Shown: positions 57,117 to 64,000 of the stretch, piece after piece
Position numbering within the stretch: the stretch's first letter is position 1
How the letters are laid out: each line of letters opens with the position of its first letter
Assembly: GCF_900129885.1 (NCBI RefSeq)
Contig: NZ_FQXE01000007.1
Coordinates: 124,001 to 188,000, forward strand
Direction of reading: 5' to 3'
DNA: 64,000 bases
Origin: Pollutimonas bauzanensis
Lineage (GTDB): Bacteria; Pseudomonadota; Gammaproteobacteria; Burkholderiales; Burkholderiaceae_B
Position numbers and translations under genes: made by a program
The notes under the pieces: model-generated
The model's input: the letters and a program-made list of their open reading frames with translations, nothing else
Told to the model about the DNA's origin: nothing
The model's database searches: none

Positions 57117-58201
57117 GCCATTCATCCGCAACCCGCGCCGGGGTTAGCCTCAAGGTATGGCTGGGCATCGCGCTGTTTGGCGTGGTGCTGGCCGTGCTTC
57201 CCTTCGTGCTCGGCATGGCCGGGCAAAGCTGGGTGCGCACGCTGAACTTCGCCTTGCTGTACGTGATGCTGGCCCTGGGCCTGAACATCGTGGTGGGCTT
57301 CGCCGGCCTGCTGGACCTGGGATATATCGCCTTCTACGCGGTCGGCGCCTATGTCTGGGCGCTGCTGGCTTCGCCGCATTTCGGCCTGCACCTGCCGTTC
57401 TGGGTGGTGCTGCCCGCCGGGGTGCTGCTGGCCGCATTTTTCGGCGCCATGCTGGGCGCGCCCACGCTCAAGCTGCGCGGCGACTACCTGGCGATCGTCA
57501 CCCTGGGCTTCGGCGAAATCGTCCGCATCTTCATGAACAATCTGGATGCGCCCATCAATATCACCAACGGCCCGCAGGGGATAAACCGCGTCGATACCTT
57601 TTCGGCGGGCGGGTTTCTTTTCGGCCGGTCCCAGGAAATCTTCGGTTTCCGCATAACCGGGCCGGAGAAATACTATTACCTGCTGCTCCTGTTTACGCTC
57701 ATCATCGTGGTGATGTGCGCGCGACTGCAGAATTCGCGCATAGGGCGCGCCTGGGAGGCCGTGCGCGAAGACGAAGTGGCCGCCAAGGCCATGGGCATCA
57801 ATACCCGCAACATCAAGCTGCTGGCCTTTTCCATGGGCGCCAGCTTCGGCGGGGTGGCCGGCGCCATGTTCGCATCCATGCAGGGCTTCGTCAGTCCGGA
57901 AAGCTTCAGCCTGACTGAATCGATTTCCGTCCTGTGCATGGTGGTGCTCGGCGGCATGGGGCATATACCCGGAGTGATATTGGGCGCCATCCTGCTGTCG
58001 GTTTTCCCGGAGCTTTTGCGCGCCATCGTGGTGCCCTTGCAGCAAACGGCGTTTGGCGACGTGATACTCGATCCTGAAGGAATACGCATGCTGCTGTTCG
58101 GTTTTGCGCTGGTGCTGGTGATGATCTTCCGCCCGGCCGGGCTCTGGCCCTCCGCGGTGCGCCGCCGCGAACTGACCGCCGGCAAGGAGGGCAAGGCATG
58201 A
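57113..58201 (+). CDS. livM: Branched-chain amino acid ABC transporter permease LivM
   Basis: A 362-residue permease starting MSHSSATRAGVSLKVW at the overlapping ATGA; the frame is open upstream through livH but that is shadow. It has NIVVGFAGLLDLGYIAFYAV and the coupling segment WEAVREDEVAAKAMGINTRN. It pairs with LivH. Its stop overlaps the livG start. Confidence 0.95.
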   Translation: MSHSSATRAGVSLKVWLGIALFGVVLAVLPFVLGMAGQSWVRTLNFALLYVMLALGLNIVVGFAGLLDLGYIAFYAVGAYVWALLASPHFGLHLPFWVVLPAGVLLAAFFGAMLGAPTLKLRGDYLAIVTLGFGEIVRIFMNNLDAPINITNGPQGINRVDTFSAGGFLFGRSQEIFGFRITGPEKYYYLLLLFTLIIVVMCARLQNSRIGRAWEAVREDEVAAKAMGINTRNIKLLAFSMGASFGGVAGAMFASMQGFVSPESFSLTESISVLCMVVLGGMGHIPGVILGAILLSVFPELLRAIVVPLQQTAFGDVILDPEGIRMLLFGFALVLVMIFRPAGLWPSAVRRRELTAGKEGKA

Positions 58202-59100
58202 TTTCCGCTGCTGTGAACGCCGACGCCCGCTCCATGCCCGAATTGCTGCTGGTGGCCAACAAGCTGAGCAAGCGCTTTGGCGGCTTGCAAGCCCTGTCCG
58301 ATGTCAGCTTTTCCATCTGCAAGGGGGATATCTACGGCCTCATCGGCCCCAACGGCGCGGGCAAGACCACGCTGTTCAATGTCCTGACCAGCTTGTATGT
58401 GCCGGAGTCGGGCTCGTGCAATTTCATGGGCCATCAACTGACCCGCCTCAAGCCGCACGAAATCGCCGTGGTCGGCCTGGCGCGCACCTTCCAGAACATA
58501 CGCCTGTTCGGCAACCTGAGCGCCATCGAGAACGTCATGATAGGGCGGCACATCCGCACCCGGGCGGGCTTGTGGGGCGCCATTACCCGCAACAAGCGCA
58601 CGCGCGCCGAGGAAGCGGCGATCGAGCGCCGCGCCCAGGAATTGCTGGATTACGTCGGCATCGGCCATCGTTCCAACGACGTGGCGCAATCCTTGCCTTA
58701 CGGCGATCAGCGCCGGCTCGAAATCGCCAGGGCGCTGGCCACGGAACCGACCCTGCTGGCGCTGGACGAGCCCGCCGCCGGCATGAACGCCTCGGAAACG
58801 CTGGTGCTGCGCCGCCTGATAGAAAAGATACGCGGCGACGGCGTGACGGTGCTGCTGATCGAACACGACATGAAGCTGGTCATGGGCTTGTGCAACCGCG
58901 TGCTGGTGCTGGAATACGGCAAGGTGCTGGCCGAAGGCAAGCCCGTAGACGTGCAGCGCAACCCCAAGGTCATCGAGGCTTACCTGGGCGCGGGGGCGGC
59001 CGACCATGCGCCGGTGAAAGTGCCCGCAAGCAATCCTCTTGCGCAGGATCAGGCCAGCGGCGCCGCGGCGGCCGGCCAAAACAACAAGGACATGCAATGA
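58198..59100 (+). CDS. livG: Branched-chain amino acid ABC transporter ATPase LivG
   Basis: A 300-residue ATPase with Walker A GPNGAGKTT, the LivG-type GLARTFQNIRLF after it, a signature of SLPYGDQRRLEIARAL and Walker B LLALDEPAAGMN. The last 40 residues form an Ala-rich tail, longer than in E. coli LivG (255). Its stop overlaps the livF start. Confidence 0.95.
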   Translation: MISAAVNADARSMPELLLVANKLSKRFGGLQALSDVSFSICKGDIYGLIGPNGAGKTTLFNVLTSLYVPESGSCNFMGHQLTRLKPHEIAVVGLARTFQNIRLFGNLSAIENVMIGRHIRTRAGLWGAITRNKRTRAEEAAIERRAQELLDYVGIGHRSNDVAQSLPYGDQRRLEIARALATEPTLLALDEPAAGMNASETLVLRRLIEKIRGDGVTVLLIEHDMKLVMGLCNRVLVLEYGKVLAEGKPVDVQRNPKVIEAYLGAGAADHAPVKVPASNPLAQDQASGAAAAGQNNKDMQ

Positions 59101-59831
59101 GCCAGCCGGACTACCTGCTTGAAATACGCCAACTGGACGTGGCCTACGGCGGCATACGCGCGGTGCGCGCCATGGACCTGGCGGTGGGCCGGGGTGAACT
59201 GGTCAGCCTGATCGGCGCCAATGGCGCGGGCAAGAGCACCACCTTGCGCGCCATATGCGGCCTGGTTCCCGTGGCGGCCGGCGAAATCCTCTACGATGGC
59301 AAGTCCATCGTAGGCACGCCGTCCTACATGCTGGTGCGCCAGGGGCTGGTCATGGTGCCCGAAGGGCGCGGCATCTTCGGGCAATTGACGATAGAAGAAA
59401 ACCTTGCCATGGGCGGCTACAGCCGCAATGACGCGGCCGGAGTGCAGCAGGATACGGAGCATGTCTTCAGCCTGTTTCCACGCCTGGCCGAGCGCCGCCG
59501 CCAGTCGGCCGGCACCTTGTCGGGCGGCGAGCAGCAGATGCTGGCCATGGGCCGCGCCATGATTTCCCGGCCGCGCCTGCTGCTGCTGGATGAACCGTCC
59601 ATGGGGCTGGCGCCGCTGATGGTGGAAAAAATCTTCGAAGTGATACGGACGATCGCCGCGCAAGGGGTGACTATCCTGCTCATCGAGCAGAATGCCAAGC
59701 TGGCGCTGGAAACCAGCAACCGCGGCTATGTGATGGAATCGGGACAGATCATCCTGCAAGGCCCGGCTGGCCAGTTGCTGGACGATCCCAAGGTGCGGGC
59801 GGCATATCTCGGCGAAGAGGATACGGTATAG
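59097..59831 (+). CDS. livF: Branched-chain amino acid ABC transporter ATPase LivF
   Basis: A 244-residue ATPase starting MSQPDYLLEIRQLDVAYGG. Walker A is GANGAGKST, the signature TLSGGEQQMLAMGRAM, Walker B LLLLDEPSMGLAP. It completes the LivJHMGF importer; each gene from livH on overlaps the next by four bases, which favours equal subunit synthesis. Confidence 0.95.
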   Translation: MSQPDYLLEIRQLDVAYGGIRAVRAMDLAVGRGELVSLIGANGAGKSTTLRAICGLVPVAAGEILYDGKSIVGTPSYMLVRQGLVMVPEGRGIFGQLTIEENLAMGGYSRNDAAGVQQDTEHVFSLFPRLAERRRQSAGTLSGGEQQMLAMGRAMISRPRLLLLDEPSMGLAPLMVEKIFEVIRTIAAQGVTILLIEQNAKLALETSNRGYVMESGQIILQGPAGQLLDDPKVRAAYLGEEDTV

Positions 59832-59874
59832 ACCTGCGGCGCGGGTATAGGCGCTTCCCCCGATAAAACTCTTA

Positions 59875-59897
59875 CGCATACTCATTGTGTATATGCG
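59875..59897. promoter_or_regulatory. Inverted repeat between livF and the MmgE/PrpD gene
   Basis: CGCATA and TATGCG with an 11-base AT-rich spacer, about 205 bases before the GTG of the next gene. The 269-base gap 59832-60100 otherwise shows only low GC. Candidate operator; weak. Confidence 0.3.
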
Positions 59898-60100
59898 ACT
59901 TTGTGGCGACCCCATATCCCGCAATGCCAAGTCCGCCCATTTATTTGCCCGGAAACATTCGGGTTTTCACTTATGAATGGCGGTCATATTTGAAAATCAA
60001 ATAGGCGGCGCATGTTTCAGTCATTGCTTTAAAAGCCTGCGGATCGGATGATGAGATCTACTTGATTGTATTTCTCATTACCGCAGGAGTAACCATTTCC

Positions 60101-61522
60101 GTGTCGCCCTTGAACGAAACGTCCCGCTACGCGGCTTACTTCTGCGGACTTCAACTGGATGAGATTCCGCGCGATATCGTGCATAGCGCGCGCTGGCTGA
60201 TTCTGGATACTTTGGGCTGCATCGCGGCGGCGCAGGCTACGCCGCCGGCGGCGCCTATTGCACAGGTGGCGGAACTGTTTGGCGGCGCGCCAGGGGCTTC
60301 GCAGGCGGGGCTCGCCGCGGATGTTGGCGTGGCGCGCGCGGTCTATGCCAATGCACGCCTGGCGAATTTGCTGGATTTCGATGAAACCTATCCTGTCGGC
60401 GTGCATTTTGGCGTGGGCGCCGTCGCAGCGGCCATAGGCGCCGCCGAATCCGGCGGTCGCAGCGGTCGCGATTTGTTGACGGGAGTCATCGCGGGCTACG
60501 AGGCGGGCGCGCGCATGGCAAGCGCCATCGGGCCCATGATGCAAGTATCTGATGGCGTGGTGGCAGGCTTCTCCCGTGTATGGGGCGTCGCCGCGCCGGT
60601 TGTGGTGGCCGCCTGCGTCGCCTACGGGCGCACGCTGGGAGCAGGGCCGGCTGTGCTGGCGCGCGCATTGGGCATTGCGGGGTCGAATATCCCCTTGCCC
60701 ATAGGCAGCAAATGGTCGGACGCTATTGACTTGCCCGATGTCAAATATTGCGATGCAGGCTGGTGCGCCGTGGCGGGCGTGCATGGCGTGCATTCGGCTT
60801 TGCTGGGTTTGACGGGATTCGAGGATATTCTCGAGGGCGAGTCGGGTATTCCGCAGGCGTATAGCGCCGTGATGGCCGACCCGCGCCTGATGCTCGATGG
60901 ACTCGGCGCAAGCTGGCACCTGGCCGACCTTACCTACAAGCCCTGGCCGTGCTGCCGCTTCATGCACGCTCCGCTCAGCGCCTTGCAGCGCCTGCTGCGG
61001 CAATCGGGCATATCCGCGGACGCCATCGAGGAAGTCATCATCCATACCGGACCGCTTGCGGATTCAGGCCGTTTCCGCAATCCGCAGCCGCGGACCTTCG
61101 CGAGCCATCAGTTCAGTTACCCGCATGTGGTGGCCATGATGGCGCTGCGGGTCAGGCCGGGGCCCGACTGGTTCGATCCCGCAATTGCGGGATCGGCGCC
61201 GGCGCTGGCCTTGCGCGCCAAGGTCAGGATAAAGCGCTTGCCCGCGGCTGACGCGTTTGCGGGCGCCATGGTCCGTAATCAGATCCGCAAGATGCCGGGC
61301 GGCGTTACGTTGAAAGCGGCCGGCAAAGAATGGACAACGATTTGCGACTACGCGGATGGCGATCCGTGGAGCGAGGATTCCAGGTTCGACCGCGATAAGG
61401 TCGTCGCCAAGTTCTTTGATCTGGCGGGACGCCAGCGCGGGGAGCCTATGCTGGCCTGGCTGGATAACGGCGAACACGAAACGACGCTGCATGACTTGAC
61501 GGCATTCATACGAGAGATGTGA
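60101..61522 (+). CDS. MmgE/PrpD family protein
   Basis: A 473-residue cytosolic protein; GTG at 60101 has AGGAGT ten bases upstream, better than the TTG at 60062. It shows the family's layout: RWLILDTLGCIAAAQ, LLDFDETYPVGVHFGVG, IAGYEAGARMASAIGP in the first domain, and YKPWPCCRFMHAPLSAL and FASHQFSYPHVVAMMAL in the second. Relatives dehydrate or decarboxylate small polycarboxylates. The substrate is unknown. It is followed after six bases by an FAD oxidoreductase and a binding-protein gene, apparently one transcription unit. Confidence 0.88.
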   Translation: MSPLNETSRYAAYFCGLQLDEIPRDIVHSARWLILDTLGCIAAAQATPPAAPIAQVAELFGGAPGASQAGLAADVGVARAVYANARLANLLDFDETYPVGVHFGVGAVAAAIGAAESGGRSGRDLLTGVIAGYEAGARMASAIGPMMQVSDGVVAGFSRVWGVAAPVVVAACVAYGRTLGAGPAVLARALGIAGSNIPLPIGSKWSDAIDLPDVKYCDAGWCAVAGVHGVHSALLGLTGFEDILEGESGIPQAYSAVMADPRLMLDGLGASWHLADLTYKPWPCCRFMHAPLSALQRLLRQSGISADAIEEVIIHTGPLADSGRFRNPQPRTFASHQFSYPHVVAMMALRVRPGPDWFDPAIAGSAPALALRAKVRIKRLPAADAFAGAMVRNQIRKMPGGVTLKAAGKEWTTICDYADGDPWSEDSRFDRDKVVAKFFDLAGRQRGEPMLAWLDNGEHETTLHDLTAFIREM

Positions 61523-61528
61523 AAAAAA

Positions 61529-63073
61529 ATGAGCAATAGAACGGATTTATCCTCTTTGGAAGATCAGCATTTTGATGTGGTGATTATTGGCGGCGGCATC
61601 AATGGCGCGGCCGGCGCGCAACAATTGGAGGCGCGCGGCTACCGAGTCTTGCTTGCCGAAAAAGGCGATTTCGGTTCCGGGTCCAGCAGCCGGTCCAGCC
61701 GGTTGCTGCATTGCGGTTTGCGCTATCTGGCGCCAGGCGGTTCGCCATGGGAGTTCGCGCGGCATCCCTCGCGCTTGAAAACCGGCATGAACATGGCGCG
61801 CCTTGCCATTGAGGCACGCCACGATTTTGCGACGACCACGCCGACCAGAACGCAGCTATCGCGCCTGTATTTTCCGATATATAAGGGCGGCGCGTATTCA
61901 GGTTGGCAAGTCGACTTGGCGTTCAAGCTGCTGGGGCGTTTCAACGCCGGCAAGATTCCCTTGAAGTATGACCGCGTGCGTGGCAAGAACATTGCCGCCA
62001 TCCCCCTGGTCAACGCCTTGCGCGACCAGGACAGGCTCGATAGTGTCGCATCCTATGATGAGTACCAGATTTCCTGGCCGGAACGGGTCACGGCGGACGT
62101 CGCGCTGGACGCGCGCCGATTGGGGGCGGTCGTTCTGAACTATGTTGAGGCGTCGCTGGTGCAGCGTATTGCGCAAGGCTGGGAGGTCGAATTGCGCGAC
62201 CAGGCCGGGTCGGGAATCGCGCGCGTCACGGCCGATGCCGTGGTCAGCACGGCCGGCATCTGGATCGACAAGGTTCTGGGCAAGCACAGGGCGGGTAAAT
62301 CGCCCAAGGTGCTGGGCACCAAGGGTTCGCACATCGCGGTGGAACTGCCCCCATCGTGCCATGGCATCGGCGTGGCCACCATTAATCGCAAGAACGAACC
62401 CTTTTATTGTCTTCCGTGGGGGCGCTATCACTATTTCGGGCCGACCGAGCTCGTGTATGAAGGCGATCTTGACAGCATCAGGACCACAGAGGCGGATCGC
62501 GACTGGTTGCTGGGCGAGGCCAATCATCTGTTTCCCGGCTTCAATCTCAAGCCCGAAGACATCGTCCATACATGGTCGGGAGTGCGTCCCTTGACATGGG
62601 ATGCCGCCTTGCCAAAAGGCAATCGCAACCGGGTGCTGCACGATCTTTCAAGCGATGGGCTAATGAATGTATTTGCGATGACCGGCGGTCCGGTCATGAC
62701 CCATCGCTCGGCCGGCGCCGAGATCGCCGACGCGGTTGCCGCCCGTCTGGGCGTCAAGGGCCCGGCAAAAGCGGTCAAGTACAGTTCCGAGTTCCCCGAT
62801 CCGCAGGATGACGAGACGCTCGCCGCGCTGGCGGGGCGGCGTCCCGAGCCTGCCTGGCTGACCTCCCTGGTCGACGACGGACTGGTGGTGCATTTGTCGG
62901 ATGCCTTGATGCGGCGCTGCGGTTTGCCTTGGTATCGGCGGCTGAGTGACGCCGATGTCGAAAATGTCGCCCTGCATCTGGGCACGCGGCTGGGATGGAG
63001 CGACGAAAAGAAGAATCAGGAAATTATAGCGTTCAGGCAGGAACTGGCGGTTCTGCAGCAGGCGGTGCCCTGA
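61529..63073 (+). CDS. GlpD-like FAD-dependent oxidoreductase
   Basis: A 514-residue DAO-family flavoprotein. The FAD-binding motif is VVIIGGGINGAAGAQQLEAR near residue 14, followed by LLAEKGDFGSGSSSRSSRL, the typical glycerol-3-phosphate dehydrogenase signature. YFGPTELVYEGDLDSI and WSGVRPLTWD occur in the middle. Length fits GlpD, but the context (MmgE/PrpD gene upstream, peptide-type binding protein downstream) is not glycerol metabolism, so the substrate may be another hydroxy or amino acid. Starts six bases after the preceding stop. Confidence 0.85.
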   Translation: MSNRTDLSSLEDQHFDVVIIGGGINGAAGAQQLEARGYRVLLAEKGDFGSGSSSRSSRLLHCGLRYLAPGGSPWEFARHPSRLKTGMNMARLAIEARHDFATTTPTRTQLSRLYFPIYKGGAYSGWQVDLAFKLLGRFNAGKIPLKYDRVRGKNIAAIPLVNALRDQDRLDSVASYDEYQISWPERVTADVALDARRLGAVVLNYVEASLVQRIAQGWEVELRDQAGSGIARVTADAVVSTAGIWIDKVLGKHRAGKSPKVLGTKGSHIAVELPPSCHGIGVATINRKNEPFYCLPWGRYHYFGPTELVYEGDLDSIRTTEADRDWLLGEANHLFPGFNLKPEDIVHTWSGVRPLTWDAALPKGNRNRVLHDLSSDGLMNVFAMTGGPVMTHRSAGAEIADAVAARLGVKGPAKAVKYSSEFPDPQDDETLAALAGRRPEPAWLTSLVDDGLVVHLSDALMRRCGLPWYRRLSDADVENVALHLGTRLGWSDEKKNQEIIAFRQELAVLQQAVP

Positions 63074-63154
63074 TACAAGCCGTGAAAAGGCGACAGGCGG
63101 ATGCTCGATCGGCCAGCGCCACCAAGTGATCTTTCTTATATCGGAGGTGAAATC

Positions 63155-64000
63155 ATGCATTCATCAGACAGACTCTTCCACAACAGGCGCCGGCTGCTCA
63201 AGGCCACAGGCGCCGCCGCGGCCGCGCCGTTCGCCACTTTTCCCGGCTTGTCATGGGGGCAGGGCAAGCAGGATTTGCTGCGCGCGGGCATTACCGGCTT
63301 TAATGTAATCAATACGCTGGATCCGGCAAAGGCTTCGCTGCTGCCCGAGTTCTACGTGATATGGGCCTGCTTCAACGGTCTGCTGAAGTTCGACGAGAAA
63401 ATGCAGGTGACCGCCGATCTCGCCGAAAGCTTCTCGCCCGTCGATGGCGGATTTGAATTCGTGCTGCGCAAAGGCGTCAAGTTCCACGATGGCAGCGAGT
63501 TGACCGCCGACGACGTCAAATTCACATTCGAGCGGCTGGCCGATCCCGCGACGGCGTCTTCCAATCGGGGGCGCTTTGCGCATGTTCGCGAAATTCGAAT
63601 CCTGGATACTCATCGCGTGCAGATCCTGGCCGACAAATCGCTGGCGACCCTGCTGTCCAGCCTGACGAACACTCGCACCGGCTCGCAGATCGTTTCGCGC
63701 AGCGCATTCAAGGCGCGCGGAGCGGCTCAATTCGAACGCCAGCCGATAGGCACGGGGGCGTATGCCGTAAAAGAATGGAAGGCCAACAGCATGGTGGAGC
63801 TCGAAGCGCATAAAGCCTACTTCCAGAGCGGCAAGCCGACCATTGCGCGCGTGCAGATGCCGCTCATACCGGAAGAGTCCAGCGGGATGCGCGCCGTGCT
63901 GGGCGGACAGCTCGATATCACGAGCACCGCGCCGTTCTCCGACATCAAGAGCCTGGAAGGCCGCAAGGATGTGCGCGTCTATCGCGCCTCCGGGCTGAAC
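63155..64000 (+). CDS. Family-5 ABC transporter substrate-binding protein (C-terminus cut by window edge)
   Basis: The ATG at 63155 follows GGAGGTGA (63143-63150), a near-perfect ribosome site. 282 codons are visible before the right edge. The N-terminus carries a twin-arginine-type signal (NRRRLLKATGAAAAAPF). The mature part has the family-5 layout: FNVINTLDPAKASLLPEFYV, LAESFSPVDGGFEFVLRKGV, KFHDGSELTADDVKFTFERL, PIGTGAYAVKEW. Such proteins bind oligopeptides, nickel complexes, opines or sugars. It probably belongs with the two preceding enzymes, and permease genes are expected beyond the edge. Confidence 0.9.
   Translation, partial: MHSSDRLFHNRRRLLKATGAAAAAPFATFPGLSWGQGKQDLLRAGITGFNVINTLDPAKASLLPEFYVIWACFNGLLKFDEKMQVTADLAESFSPVDGGFEFVLRKGVKFHDGSELTADDVKFTFERLADPATASSNRGRFAHVREIRILDTHRVQILADKSLATLLSSLTNTRTGSQIVSRSAFKARGAAQFERQPIGTGAYAVKEWKANSMVELEAHKAYFQSGKPTIARVQMPLIPEESSGMRAVLGGQLDITSTAPFSDIKSLEGRKDVRVYRASGLN

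Noticed and set aside
58416-59096. Long frame running from livG into livF
   Set aside because: The upstream part is a shadow of livG; livF starts at 59097.

Overview
The window looks like a GC-rich betaproteobacterial chromosome of the Alcaligenaceae (Bordetella/Achromobacter/Pusillimonas-like). The reasons are the conserved blocks exbB-exbD-lpxK-ycaR-kdsB-adk, xseA-sodB and clpS-clpA followed by pqiABC, the E. coli-length argG, and the abundance of ABC importers, CoA ligases, MmgE/PrpD proteins and IclR regulators. This assignment is inferred from gene content and order, not from a database search. No phage, insertion sequence, CRISPR array, rRNA or plasmid function was seen.

Layout. 1-3.1 kb: a catabolic cluster (MmgE/PrpD, SDR) divergent from an IclR regulator. 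3.3-6.6 kb: small envelope genes (entericidin, SLT lipoprotein, LprI-domain protein) and rsuA. 7.2-11.5 kb: a betaine/proline-type ABC importer with a double-length permease. 11.5-14.6 kb: DUF2058, NDUFA9-like, NfeD and QmcA genes. 14.8-24.8 kb: an IclR gene convergent with an eight-gene minus-strand run (unknown protein, two CaiC-like CoA ligases, a crotonase, and a PotABCD-like importer). 25-26.7 kb: a GntP-type permease and tRNA-Ala(CGC). 26.9-29.7 kb: argG and argF, convergent, then DUF3579. 29.7-39.5 kb: a minus-strand block with motAB-like genes, a 2-hydroxyacid dehydrogenase, rpsT, murJ, an SDR, adk, kdsB, ycaR, lpxK and exbDB. 39.5-39.9 kb: an AT-rich gap with DnaA-box-like sites where the main coding strand switches. 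39.9-59.8 kb: mostly plus strand with xseA, sodB, pcaF, clpSA, pqiABC, putA and the liv operon; DUF192 and a cold-shock gene lie on minus. 60.1-64 kb: a second MmgE/PrpD gene, a GlpD-like FAD oxidoreductase and the start of a family-5 solute-binding protein.

How the genes work together. The central third is housekeeping: lipid A/KDO supply (lpxK, kdsB), peptidoglycan flipping (murJ), outer-membrane energisation (exbBD), nucleotide balance (adk), ribosome (rpsT, rsuA) and proteolysis (clpSA). The flanks are nutrient-scavenging modules: importers for betaine, polyamine-like, branched-chain amino acid and peptide-like solutes, next to CoA ligases, a crotonase and dehydratases. The clearest regulatory signals are a large inverted repeat in front of putA (probably PutA's own operator), a strong cold-shock gene terminator lying inside the next gene, and the DnaA-box cluster before xseA. 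The best candidate for an undescribed pathway is the 15.6-24.8 kb run, whose first gene encodes an unrecognised, apparently internally duplicated protein.
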